Positions 6,687-14,667 of a stretch of DNA of 18,131 nucleotides are shown piece after piece. This DNA comes from Porphyromonadaceae bacterium UBA7048 (lineage in GTDB: Bacteria; Bacteroidota; Bacteroidia; Bacteroidales; Muribaculaceae), in contig DLAL01000076.1 in assembly GCA_002493945.1 (NCBI GenBank), positions 1 to 18,131 on the forward strand. The letters are read 5' to 3'. Made by a program: the position numbers and the translations under genes. Positions within the stretch are counted from its first letter, which is position 1, and every line of letters starts with the position of its first letter. The notes beneath the pieces were generated by a model, which worked only from the letters and a program-made list of their open reading frames with translations, searched no databases and was not told the origin of the DNA.

Positions 6687-8786
6687 TTATACCGTCAACT
6701 CCCGAAAGTCGAGACTCGACCATCCCTGATGGTCCGTCGTGTTGGCAATGTGGCGGCGCGACCATATCCAGTTCATGCCGTCCTTGATGATGACTCCGCC
6801 GCAGAGGAGGTGAGTGTCCTGGCCGCACGGGGCCTTCACCACGGGATTACGGGCGATGTAGTCAATGAGCGCGTTGTGCTTCAGGTGAGCTGTTTCGGGC
6901 TCGCTGCCGGCACTTTTGGTGTCGAAAAGCATGACGTCGCCGTTCTTCAGTCTGATGATGAAATCGACGTAGAACGGTCTGGCTATACCTGCCGCATCAG
7001 TGTAGCCGACGGCGAAATGCTGGCGGCCTTTGTCGCCGTTCTTGTACCACCAGTCGATGAATTCGGAGTTCTTCTCCAGAAATCCGACAAACTCCGTCTC
7101 CGGGTGGCGCACGGTGTGCAGCTCGGCGAACGGCTGCAGGGCATGGTTGACTGTGGGCACGATGTGGTGCGTATCTTCCTCGTAGTACCGCTCTTCAGGA
7201 ACGCTCCACACGAAGTCCTTCAGCGTGCGGTCCGCCGCATCGCGCCGAGTTTTGCGGTAGCTGATATAGCGCTCGACGGCGCTCCGGAGCAGACGGTCGA
7301 ACCTCGGGCGGTTGATATGGTACAGAAATGCCTTCTTGGCTCCGGTATCGCTGATACCGAAGAAGTCATCAAGACACTCCAGCAGATAACCGGCGAGTTT
7401 GTCGGCGGGGTGGTTCTTGCTTTCGAACGCACCGACGTATTTTGAAATCTCGCTTATGAAAATGCGGTCAATCTCTCCGGCTGTACGGGCGAACTTCACT
7501 GTGCGGTCGACCACGTCTATTGACTGGACCTCGTTCTGAAAGCGAATGTCTTTCGGAACGGGAATCCTCACATTCGGGACGTCGAGCCGCAGGAAGTCCC
7601 CGACGCAGCTGCGGTTGGAGGCGATACGGTCGCCGCTGTCCTGCGCGGCTTCGGGAAGGTCGTCGCCGCTGCGCACTGCTGCGAGTTCGGCCGTGTCGAC
7701 CGGAGCATTGCCCGACGGCGTGACGCCCCATGTCTGCGCGCACTCCTCGAAGAGAATCCTGCGGAAGTCCGGACCGAAGTAGTTGCGGCTGTCGTTCGGG
7801 CGGTCGGCGTACACTGAACTCAGACAGATGTTGTTCAGCCCGGGTCGTCGCGCGGCCACCATCATATCCTTCTTCAGATAGCCCGCGTCGGCGGTGACTA
7901 TCCTGATTTTATCCTTGGCGATGTCTGTGTATACATACCCTATGTTGAGGCTCTCGTCGGGGTAGTAGTGCTGCTCGGGCATGCGCAGTATGCGTCCGAC
8001 AGTCTGAATGGTGAACTCATCTCCCGAGAGTTTGCGGAATATCAGCAGCACGGCGGCGCGCGGACAGTCCCAGCCCAAGGCGATGGCTTCCTTGAAGAGC
8101 AAGACCTGCGTCATGTTGTCGTGGCGCTCGAGGTCGTTCAGGTTATGCTTCTCTTCCGAAAGCCAGACAGCAAGCCGTCCGTTGTCTACGGTGATGCCGC
8201 GCGAGGCGAGGTAGTCCTTCACAGACTCGGCGATGGCGCTGTCCTCCGTGCTCATGGTTTCGGTCCGGTCATCGGGCAGCTGTATAAGCAGCAATGGATT
8301 GACGGCCACGCCGAGGGCTCGGTAGGCTTCGGCCAGTCTGTCGCGGCGGTCGAGCGCGAGTTGCATCAGATGCTCGTTGAGACTCTTTGCGTCTTCGGCT
8401 GCGCCGGAGAGGTCGGGATTGAGCACCACCTGCCGCTTTATCATCTCGGCTGCGATGACCTTCTCGCGGCTGATACGCACCTTTTCGTCGGGCGATTCGG
8501 TCCTGGGAGTCGCGGATATGCGTATTTCGACCTCGGGATTTATACGGTTAAGAACAGCCGCCGAGCGGTCGGCAGTCTCTGACCAGAACATATGCTCTTC
8601 GTCGATAATGGCGACGACAGGCAGTCTGCTCCGCTCCCGTGTGCGTCGGCAGACCTTGTAGAGTGAGGCTTTCGACTCGCTGTCGCGCACCATCAGATTG
8701 TTCTCCTTGTTGATGCTTTCCCAGTTGACGAACAGTATTTCGCCGGGCTGTATGCCTTCGGCCGGCTCTATTTCGTCGAACATCAC
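6687..8786 (-). CDS. res: Type III restriction enzyme Res subunit, C-terminal portion after a frameshift
   Basis: This 699-residue frame holds most of a Res subunit, the ATP-driven translocase/endonuclease partner of Mod. Visible are the DEAD-type motif II AIIDEEHMFWSE (DEEH at 62-65), motif III ISATP (90-94), the motif VI block QTVGRILRMPE, and a C-terminal PD-(D/E)xK-like nuclease: Asp608 in YVDFIIRLKNG followed by DTK at 622-624. The Walker A motif is missing from this frame. It is encoded upstream in another frame (8917-9075), and the same frame stays open and homologous from 8936 down to 8786. The gene therefore originally ran 9075 to 6687 (about 795 residues) and is broken by one extra base near 8937-8941. 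As read, the fragment lacks its ATP-binding loop and should be inactive. A sequencing error cannot be excluded. Confidence 0.85.
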   Translation of the reverse strand: MMFDEIEPAEGIQPGEILFVNWESINKENNLMVRDSESKASLYKVCRRTRERSRLPVVAIIDEEHMFWSETADRSAAVLNRINPEVEIRISATPRTESPDEKVRISREKVIAAEMIKRQVVLNPDLSGAAEDAKSLNEHLMQLALDRRDRLAEAYRALGVAVNPLLLIQLPDDRTETMSTEDSAIAESVKDYLASRGITVDNGRLAVWLSEEKHNLNDLERHDNMTQVLLFKEAIALGWDCPRAAVLLIFRKLSGDEFTIQTVGRILRMPEQHYYPDESLNIGYVYTDIAKDKIRIVTADAGYLKKDMMVAARRPGLNNICLSSVYADRPNDSRNYFGPDFRRILFEECAQTWGVTPSGNAPVDTAELAAVRSGDDLPEAAQDSGDRIASNRSCVGDFLRLDVPNVRIPVPKDIRFQNEVQSIDVVDRTVKFARTAGEIDRIFISEISKYVGAFESKNHPADKLAGYLLECLDDFFGISDTGAKKAFLYHINRPRFDRLLRSAVERYISYRKTRRDAADRTLKDFVWSVPEERYYEEDTHHIVPTVNHALQPFAELHTVRHPETEFVGFLEKNSEFIDWWYKNGDKGRQHFAVGYTDAAGIARPFYVDFIIRLKNGDVMLFDTKSAGSEPETAHLKHNALIDYIARNPVVKAPCGQDTHLLCGGVIIKDGMNWIWSRRHIANTTDHQGWSSLDFRELTV

Positions 8787-8916
8787 GGGCTCCAGTTCAC
8801 GCCCGTCGGCGTAGACGTCCTTGAGTTTCAGATAACTCTGCAGGTGGAGTTTGCGCGGAGCGAACCATATGTAGGCTACGTCGCCGTAGCGGTTGGCGGC
8901 GTCAGACCTGAGCGCT

Positions 8917-9075
8917 TCAGCTACAGCGACAAGCGCGGCAGGCCACGACGGTCTTGCCGGAGCCTGTCGGGGCTTCGAAGACTACTTTTCTACGCGTTCC
9001 GCCTTCGTTGAGGAGGTCGATGACGCTGTCGGTCAGTTGTCCGACTGCTTTGCGCTGATATGCCAGGTCTTTCAT
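8917..9075 (-). pseudogene. res: Res N-terminal fragment with Walker A, cut off by a frameshift
   Basis: The ATG at 9073-9075 lies 12 bp after the mod stop and starts a 52-codon frame beginning MKDLAYQRKAVGQLTDSV. It contains motif I, EAPTGSGKT, at residues 34-42, then reads five more sensible residues before ending in a short out-of-frame tail and TGA at 8917-8919. Dropping one base in TGCCGCG (8934-8940) rejoins it to the frame ALVAVAEALRSDAANRYGDV and onward into the 6687-8786 segment. There is no slippery heptamer or long homopolymer, so programmed frameshifting is unlikely. This piece is the true N-terminus of res. Confidence 0.85.
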
Positions 9076-9087
9076 ATGTCGTCGTTT

Positions 9088-10932
9088 TTATTCAGTATCG
9101 GCTTCGATGCCGGAGTCCATATTTTCTTCTTTCGCCGTGGCCGGGTCGGCGGGATCGGGCAGAATCCGTGTGTACACGTTGTAGATGGCCGCCGGGAGGG
9201 CAGTGAGGCGTATCTTGTGGCGGACGCTCTCGAAGTCGCTGCTCCATGCGTCGTTGCCGGGCGAGAATACGTAGACGCTTACGGGCACGGCGACGTCCGT
9301 CTCCTCAAGGGCCGGAACGATGTCGTATATGGCTTCCTCGTTGTAGATGACGAGCATCTGACGGGTTCCGTCCGAGAAATAGCGGAAGCCGTTGCTGACC
9401 GTCGGGATGCCGGCGAATTCGTCGAGTTCGTCGTACAGATTCTCCTTGACGCAGAGCATGTCGGAAGCCAGCAGCATGAGGCGGCGCATGTTCTGCGGAG
9501 TGCGGCGACGCCCGACGAACTCCGTGCGGTAGTACCGCAGACTGTTGTCGTGCAGCCCTTCGACGGCTTCTCCACCGGCGGTCGTGTAGCCTTGAATGAC
9601 CATGCGGTTGCGGCGGTAGGTGACGTTTTCGCAGATGCCGTTCTCATTGTTGGTGCAGAGTATGCAGCGGCGGCGTCCTCCGTCCTCGGCATTGAGCTGC
9701 ATCACGGCATGAAGCGTGGTGCCCGATCCGGCAAAGAAATCGAGAACCGTTATGTCGTCGGGGAACTGGGCGATGAGTATCAGGTACTTGATGAGTTCGA
9801 CAGGCTTGCTGTACGAGAAGTCAATCTGCATCTCTCCCAGCAGAGTGGTGCCGAGAGTGTTGATGAAGTCGGGGATGACGTCGTTGGGCAGCGTTGTATT
9901 CTCCTGCGCTTCCTCGTCGGCATACTTCTTTTCGTATACGTTCCAGTCGGTATGATTGCCTTCGGAGTCTATCAGCGGCGACCGGCTGGACCTGGAGAAC
10001 ATGATGCGGTCCTTCTTCTGGAGATATGACTGGTAGCTCCAGCGCCACACCTTGTCGTTCCTTGTCCGCGGCACCACGAAGGCGGCGTCCTCGGCGGAGT
10101 CGGGCATGGCGTCGCCTGGCGGTATGACCAGCGTGCCGTCGGGCGCCTGCATGTAGTAGCGCTGATTGCGGCATCCCCTGAGCGGATCGAGCGATGCCTG
10201 GAAGAAGGAGTGCCCCTTGCGGTAGCGGCGCCCCGTGCGCTCGTCGGTATATTTGTAGGTCTTCGAGTCTGACGATGCGTTGACCTCGACGAACGGACTG
10301 ACGTTCTCTATCTTTCGGCAGCAGACTATCACGTAATCCTTAGTAGGTCTGAAATGCGTCCCCTGGTTCGACCCTTTCTTAGCGATTCGCGGAACCAGGG
10401 CTATGGTCTGGAACATTTCGTCGCAGAGCAGTTTCAGATTGGCCACTTCCTCGTCGCCTATCGAGATGAAGATGACACCTCTGTCGGAAAGCAGCTTTTT
10501 GGCTATGCGGAGCCGGCGCTGCATGAACGAGAGCCACATGGAGTGGCGGTACGCGTCGTCACTGTCGACATATTTGTCGTTGTAGCTGAAGTCGTGGTTG
10601 CCGGTGTTGTACGGCGGGTCTATGTAGATGACGTCGATTTTACCTTCGTGTGTGTATGCGAGAGTCGTCAGGGCATCGAGATTGTCGCCCTCGATGATGA
10701 TATGGTTCGGCGCATCGGGATTCTCCGAGATGACGGCTCGGCTTCTGACCTCTTTGAGAACCGGAAGTTCGGAGCGCTGCCGCTCCTCGACGTTCTCGGT
10801 TTTGTTCTCCCATACGAGGCCATAGGTCTTGGACTCGTTGAGAAGTTCGAGCAGCGCGGCGCGCTCGTCATCGGTCAGACCTTCAAGAGTCCTGACGCGG
10901 TCGATGAGTTGATATTTTTCAGTCGCTTTCAT
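9088..10932 (-). CDS. mod: Type III DNA-methyltransferase (Mod), N6-adenine or N4-cytosine beta class
   Basis: This 614-residue site-specific methyltransferase uses S-adenosylmethionine to modify a base in its recognition site and would also give sequence specificity to a Res partner. Motif order is that of the beta class: catalytic DPPY at 105-108 (IYIDPPYNTGNHDFSYND), a long middle part (about 185-360) that would hold the target-recognition domain, SKPVELIKYLI at 375-385, and the SAM-binding FFAGSGTT at 399-406. EGDNLDAL at 81-88 is also typical of type III Mod. The gene is intact and directly followed by res (12-bp gap). With res broken, it probably acts as an orphan methylase. Its start lies within a few bases of a promoter-like box, implying little or no leader. 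No simple-sequence repeat for phase variation is seen. Confidence 0.93.
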   Translation of the reverse strand: MKATEKYQLIDRVRTLEGLTDDERAALLELLNESKTYGLVWENKTENVEERQRSELPVLKEVRSRAVISENPDAPNHIIIEGDNLDALTTLAYTHEGKIDVIYIDPPYNTGNHDFSYNDKYVDSDDAYRHSMWLSFMQRRLRIAKKLLSDRGVIFISIGDEEVANLKLLCDEMFQTIALVPRIAKKGSNQGTHFRPTKDYVIVCCRKIENVSPFVEVNASSDSKTYKYTDERTGRRYRKGHSFFQASLDPLRGCRNQRYYMQAPDGTLVIPPGDAMPDSAEDAAFVVPRTRNDKVWRWSYQSYLQKKDRIMFSRSSRSPLIDSEGNHTDWNVYEKKYADEEAQENTTLPNDVIPDFINTLGTTLLGEMQIDFSYSKPVELIKYLILIAQFPDDITVLDFFAGSGTTLHAVMQLNAEDGGRRRCILCTNNENGICENVTYRRNRMVIQGYTTAGGEAVEGLHDNSLRYYRTEFVGRRRTPQNMRRLMLLASDMLCVKENLYDELDEFAGIPTVSNGFRYFSDGTRQMLVIYNEEAIYDIVPALEETDVAVPVSVYVFSPGNDAWSSDFESVRHKIRLTALPAAIYNVYTRILPDPADPATAKEENMDSGIEADTE

Positions 10933-10937
10933 AGATG

Positions 10938-10945
10938 CAAAGGTA
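10938..10945 (-). promoter_or_regulatory. TAnnTTTG box directly before mod
   Basis: On the minus strand TACCTTTG (10945-10938) matches the Bacteroidetes -7 consensus and ends five bases before the mod ATG. The predicted transcription start falls on or next to the start codon. The -33 element is not clear. The next Met of Mod is far downstream, so the gene would be read from a leaderless or very short-leader mRNA. Confidence 0.5.
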
Positions 10946-10989
10946 GCAAAAAAATGCAGACGGTCATCGCTAAATGCCGGGCAGACATG

Positions 10990-11022
10990 AAAAAACTCCC
11001 GGCCGAACGTATCGGCCGGGAG
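10990..11022 (-). terminator. Strong intrinsic terminator on the minus strand
   Basis: CTCCCGGCCGA (10996-11006) and TCGGCCGGGAG (11012-11022) pair perfectly over 11 bp around a 5-base loop. Read on the minus strand, six T residues follow (10995-10990). It lies upstream of the mod promoter box, so it shields mod-res from incoming transcription. No minus-strand protein gene lies between it and 11412, so it ends either read-through from the rhamnosidase gene or an unrecognised small RNA. Confidence 0.85.
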
Positions 11023-11179
11023 CTGCTATGAATTATCTGAATAAATGCAAAAGAAATGACTTTTTGTGCACGATGAACAAATCAGGTCTCGCGGCTGTTG
11101 TTTTTATCGACGGTTTATAGCTGTCACGAAATCATTCAAAAACCTGATCTTGATATTAACAGTTTAAATTGCTTCGACT

Positions 11180-11341
11180 ATGGACAAGTATGTATGTGAA
11201 GTCTGCGACTGGGTGTACGACCCCGCAGCAGGAGATCCTGACAATGGTATCAAACCCGGTACGGCGTTTGCCGACCTTCCCGATGACTGGGTATGCCCCA
11301 TATGCGGTGTCGGGAAAGACGAGTTCAAGCCTGTCGAATAA
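11180..11341 (+). CDS. Rubredoxin
   Basis: The product is a 53-residue rubredoxin, a one-electron carrier with a single iron held by four Cys. The two knuckles are CEVC (Cys6, Cys9) and CPIC (Cys39, Cys42), with the family-typical WVYDPAAGDPDNGI and DLPDDWVCPICGVGKDEF around them. The length and all core residues are standard. It is cytoplasmic; in anaerobes such proteins feed electrons to oxygen- or peroxide-detoxifying enzymes such as rubrerythrin, though no such partner is in the window. The gene is monocistronic, on the plus strand, and has its own terminator right after the stop. The ATG at 11180 gives the canonical N-terminus. No good TAnnTTTG box is seen upstream. Confidence 0.96.
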   Translation: MDKYVCEVCDWVYDPAAGDPDNGIKPGTAFADLPDDWVCPICGVGKDEFKPVE

Positions 11342-11345
11342 GTCG

Positions 11346-11392
11346 CTTTCGTCAGAAAACGAAAGAATCCGGCCCGACAGGCCGGATTCTTT
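11346..11392. terminator. Bidirectional terminator between rubredoxin and the rhamnosidase
   Basis: Arms 11362-11374 and 11380-11392 pair perfectly over 13 bp (AAAGAATCCGGCC/GGCCGGATTCTTT, loop CGACA). This gives T-rich 3' edges on both strands, so it suits both converging genes. A second 7-bp hairpin, CTTTCGT (11346-11352) with ACGAAAG (11359-11365), shares four bases with the first, so the two are alternative folds. Confidence 0.85.
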
Positions 11393-11411
11393 GTTGCGTC
11401 CGTAGTGCTTT

Positions 11412-13361
11412 TCAGCCACGGGGACTGACGGTGAACAGATAGTCGCCGGAGCCTACTTCCAGCTCCGTGTGTCCTGTCGGTGAGCTGCCGAGGCACTTCA
11501 CGCATTTCACGCGGTCGATCGGTGCGCCGTGCTCTCTGATGTCCGAAGCGCTTGCGGCCGGCAGGCGGATGACGGCGCTGCTGTTGGCCGGGATGCGCAC
11601 GCGCATGGTGAAGAGTCCGTCGACATTCTTCCACTCACATTCGACGCGGCCGTAAGGCGATTCGTAGGTCGTCTGTGCGCCAGTGATGTCGCCTGACGTA
11701 TAGGGGTCGATGTAGAGCCGCTTGAACGCGACGGAGTTGTCGGCCTGTCGCAGACCTCCCACTCCGCCGTAGAGCCACTCCATGAGGTGGCCGAGCATGA
11801 AGTGGTTGTTCGACACGAATCCGTAGGCCTGCCATGACTCGGTGAGGGTGGTGGCGCCGTGAGCGAGCTGCCATCCGTAGCCGGGCACATCGTAGCGGCT
11901 GTTCATGCGGTATATCACGTCGTCGGCTCCGGCATTGTGGAGCGCCTGCAGGACGTAACGGTAGCCCATATCTCCGGCCGTCAGTGCATAGCCGCGGCCG
12001 CGGATGTCGGCTTTGAGCGACTCGAGTACTGCGGCAGCCTTCTCATCCTCGACCAGGCCCATGTAGAGGCTTATGGCGTTGGCTGTCTGACTGCCACTGT
12101 CGTACGACGCCGTTTCGGGATGGTAGAAAGTGTCGTTGTATGCTTTCCGGATGTCAGCTGCCAGCCGGTCATAGGCCGCGGCATCGTCGTCGAGGCCGAG
12201 CAGCCGTGCCATGCGGCTCATCAGTGTCACGTCGTGGTAGTATATGGCCGTGGCCGTGACGCCGTTCGATGTCAGCTGCGCGTAGCCCGGCTCTTTGGGT
12301 CCGAGGTCATACCAGTCTCCGAGGCCGTAGGACACGATGTGGTTCTGCGCGCGGCTTCCGAGATAGTCGATGAACCGCTTCATGGCAGGGTAGTAGGTCT
12401 CTATCGGCCTGCGGTCGCCGTACCACTTATAGATGTTCCACGGCGAGATTATGAAGGCGTTTCTCCACTCGGGAGTGTCCTCGAATCCGCCTTTGAAGCG
12501 GACGAGTTCGGGTGCTATCGTCGGTATGACGCCGGCTTCGGTCTGGGAGACCGCCATGTCTGACATCATCTTTTCGTAGAGCAGCGGTGTGGCGTAGCGG
12601 TACTGAATCGACGGCTGCATCAGATGCGCCTGTTCGAGCCATCCGAGCTTTTCGCGGTGCGGACAGTCTGTGAGGACGCTGGCGGTGTTGCTGCGTACGG
12701 CCCAATCGATGAGCTCATGGACACGGTTGAACATCCCGTCCGAGCACCTGAATGTACCGGCCACGGGCAGTGCCGCGGCCATGCGGATGCCTTCTATTGA
12801 CATCACTTCCGGAAGACTGTCCGAGTCAGTGCCGGTCTCTACCTCGACATATCTGAAGCCGTAGTAGGAGAAGCGAGGCTCCCACACTTCATCACCGCCT
12901 CCTTTGAGAGTATATTTGAAATAATATGGATGACCCGTCGCACTCTGGTTGACCGTACTGTCGGCGTTCAGCAGTTCGCCGGGATGGAATTTCAGCATGC
13001 TGCCCTGCGGGCCTTTGACCCGGACTCTGATGATACCCGAAAAATTCTGGCCGAAGTCATACACTGTGTTGTTGCTCCGGTTGACGAACTTCCTCACGAC
13101 GGGCAGCTTCATGTCAGGGCGCATCTCTGTGCCGATTTGACTCTTCAGTCTGATGTCCTGACTGACGCGGACTGCCGGCTGCCAGCCCTGTTCATCCGGC
13201 ACCGGCGAGCACCATCCGTCTTTCTCAAGACGCGCGTCATAGTCTTCGCCGCCGTATATGCTGGAGTATGTGATCGGTCCCGCGGCGGCTTCCCAGCTGC
13301 CGTCGCTGCGGACGTATTCGGCTGATCCGTCGGCATACTGCACCTTGAGCACGAGTCTCAT
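11412..13361 (-). CDS. Alpha-L-rhamnosidase (GH78), 5'-truncated
   Basis: This 649-residue frame is the major part of a GH78 alpha-L-rhamnosidase, which releases terminal rhamnose from plant or bacterial glycans. Recognisable blocks are ITYSSIYGGEDYDARLE (about 30-46), the beta-domain stretch YDFGQNFSGIIRVRVKG (101-117), and the catalytic-domain motif TDCPHREKLGWLEQ (231-244) with the acidic residues of the active site, followed by the (alpha/alpha)6 barrel (YGLGDWYDLGP). GH78 enzymes are usually around 850-950 residues; the signal peptide and first beta domains are missing. The same frame remains open and family-like for 24 codons above this ATG (…ITLLYHKIAGSYGAPK) up to the TGA of the NimA-like gene, with no ATG, GTG or TTG. 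The ATG at 13361 is thus a secondary start within a truncated gene. Without a signal peptide the product would stay in the cytoplasm and may be unstable. Confidence 0.88.
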   Translation of the reverse strand: MRLVLKVQYADGSAEYVRSDGSWEAAAGPITYSSIYGGEDYDARLEKDGWCSPVPDEQGWQPAVRVSQDIRLKSQIGTEMRPDMKLPVVRKFVNRSNNTVYDFGQNFSGIIRVRVKGPQGSMLKFHPGELLNADSTVNQSATGHPYYFKYTLKGGGDEVWEPRFSYYGFRYVEVETGTDSDSLPEVMSIEGIRMAAALPVAGTFRCSDGMFNRVHELIDWAVRSNTASVLTDCPHREKLGWLEQAHLMQPSIQYRYATPLLYEKMMSDMAVSQTEAGVIPTIAPELVRFKGGFEDTPEWRNAFIISPWNIYKWYGDRRPIETYYPAMKRFIDYLGSRAQNHIVSYGLGDWYDLGPKEPGYAQLTSNGVTATAIYYHDVTLMSRMARLLGLDDDAAAYDRLAADIRKAYNDTFYHPETASYDSGSQTANAISLYMGLVEDEKAAAVLESLKADIRGRGYALTAGDMGYRYVLQALHNAGADDVIYRMNSRYDVPGYGWQLAHGATTLTESWQAYGFVSNNHFMLGHLMEWLYGGVGGLRQADNSVAFKRLYIDPYTSGDITGAQTTYESPYGRVECEWKNVDGLFTMRVRIPANSSAVIRLPAASASDIREHGAPIDRVKCVKCLGSSPTGHTELEVGSGDYLFTVSPRG

Positions 13362-13433
13362 CTTGGGCGCTCCGTACGAACCGGCTATCTTGTGATAGAG
13401 TAGAGTGATATAGGTTTCATCGCCGCATCGGGG

Positions 13434-13916
13434 TCATGACTTGCATTTGCCCACGGGCGGCTCGGTGAGCGTTATCCTCACCACAGTGGTGCGGTCAAGG
13501 CTGCGCGCTACGGCTTCGCCGAAGCGGTCCATGTGGTCCGGAAGGAAGCGCCGGCACAGCAGTCTAAGTGCCTCGGTTTTTTCTTCGGCGGACTCCACGA
13601 TTGACGCCGTACCTACGGCGACAGCCGAATTGTAGTGCTCGGTGAAGTTGCACTTCTCTTCCTCGAATACCGGCGAACACCGGCTGACGGCCGACAGGCT
13701 CACCACGGGGTTGTGAGTCAGGCAGTCGAGCTTCTCGCCTTCGGCGGCGCAGTGAAAGTAGAATGTCCGCTCGTCACGTCTGACCAGCGACAGAGGCAGC
13801 CCGTAGGGAGTGCCGTCGGGACGTGTCATGCTTACGGTGACAAAAGGTGCTTTGTCAAAAACGTTGAAAGCCCACCCGGCATTTTGCTGCCGGGCGGCTT
13901 TTCTCATAATTCTCAT
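13434..13916 (-). CDS. NimA-like pyridoxamine 5'-phosphate oxidase family protein
   Basis: The product is a 160-residue small split-barrel flavin/FMN-binding protein of the Pyridox_oxase_2/Nim group. Nim proteins are linked to 5-nitroimidazole reduction and resistance in Bacteroides, but most chromosomal members have unknown substrates, so resistance should not be assumed. Visible are the first barrel strands PFVTVSMTRPDGTPYGLPLS (24-43), the signature FHCAAEGEKLDCL (54-66) with His55 at the position discussed for Nim, and SVAVG-like NSAVAVGTASIVESAEEK, followed by helical LRLLCRRFLPDH. A second in-frame ATG at 13905-13907 (Met4) is an equally good start. Its TGA abuts the remnant of the rhamnosidase frame, so a deletion probably ended right behind this gene. 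A lipoprotein gene lies 45 bp upstream on the same strand. Confidence 0.88.
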   Translation of the reverse strand: MRIMRKAARQQNAGWAFNVFDKAPFVTVSMTRPDGTPYGLPLSLVRRDERTFYFHCAAEGEKLDCLTHNPVVSLSAVSRCSPVFEEEKCNFTEHYNSAVAVGTASIVESAEEKTEALRLLCRRFLPDHMDRFGEAVARSLDRTTVVRITLTEPPVGKCKS

Positions 13917-13961
13917 GTATGGTCCGATTACATTTTTCGATGATTACAGGTCTATCCGTGG

Positions 13962-14582
13962 TCAGTCGGGAACGCCCACGCGGTTGAATACGTAGTCTGT
14001 CTTGCCGATTTCGAAAGTCATGACCGAACGGTGGTGCACTTCTATGTCGTCGATTTTGTTGTAGCGGCTGAACAGTCGGTGTATGGCCGGTGCTATGAGT
14101 GCACGCCAGCGTTCGGCGGTCACGGCGGTCAGCGAATCAAGTTCGGGCTGCTGCATCCCTGTGAGCACATTCTGCGAGAATGTTACACCGGCGGGATCGA
14201 CGTCGACTTCGTACGACGCCGGGTCAAGGGAGATGAATATATCGTCGGCGTCATCCTCCTCGGTGATGTAGTGGCCCGATGCCGAAGCCGTGGCTGCTAT
14301 GCCTGCTTCGTAGACCAGGTCGGCTCCCTCCGTACCCTGAGCCGCCTGCTCGACCTCGATGACGGCCGAGATGTTCACGTTGCCGCGGTGAGTCTTGGCG
14401 TCGACAGGCGCGAAGTCAATGCTTACGGTGGCTGTGGCGTAGTCCGAAGCGTTCACTTCGATGCGCTCGGGCTGTCCCTGCCACATACCTGTGTACTGGT
14501 CAGCTTTGGTACATGCGGAGATTGCCGAGACGGCGAAGAGCACTGTAAGGCTTCCGAATAGTGAGATGTCCTGAAAGTTCAT
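13962..14582 (-). CDS. Probable lipoprotein of unknown function
   Basis: The product is 206 residues. The N-terminus is a hydrophobic stretch (FGSLTVLFAVSAISAC, about 9-24) ending in a lipobox-like SAC with Cys24, which suggests export and lipid anchoring. Unusually, there is no Lys or Arg before the hydrophobic core. The mature part begins KADQYTGMWQGQPERIEVN and consists of alternating beta-type segments (ATVSIDFAPV, GNVNISAVIEV) with an acidic middle (EEDDADD), ending in VMTFEIGKTDYVFNRVGVPD. The GMWQGQPE opening resembles Bacteroidales lipocalin-like or lipid-binding envelope lipoproteins, but that is only an impression. It stands upstream of the NimA-like gene with a 45-bp gap and could be cotranscribed. 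Function is unknown. Confidence 0.75.
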   Translation of the reverse strand: MNFQDISLFGSLTVLFAVSAISACTKADQYTGMWQGQPERIEVNASDYATATVSIDFAPVDAKTHRGNVNISAVIEVEQAAQGTEGADLVYEAGIAATASASGHYITEEDDADDIFISLDPASYEVDVDPAGVTFSQNVLTGMQQPELDSLTAVTAERWRALIAPAIHRLFSRYNKIDDIEVHHRSVMTFEIGKTDYVFNRVGVPD

Positions 14583-14667
14583 AACGGATGAATATTAAAG
14601 TTTCATTTCATAAAGTAGTGTTATGATATTCGAACGTACAGAGTGCGCGAAATGTTCGTGGAACGGT

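Noticed and set aside
8893..10029. Long plus-strand open frame (378 codons) opposite mod and res
   Set aside because: It is antisense to mod, whose motifs are unmistakable. The frame stays open because of GC-rich codon use, and its translation is compositionally odd (Val/Asp/Ala/Arg-rich) without motifs.
10361..10400. Perfect 9-bp inverted repeat CCCTGGTTC/GAACCAGGG
   Set aside because: It lies within the intact mod coding sequence and reads through as normal protein; most likely chance.
11859..12563. 234-codon plus-strand open frame opposite the rhamnosidase
   Set aside because: It is a shadow of the GH78 catalytic domain on the other strand, with no independent start signal or motif.
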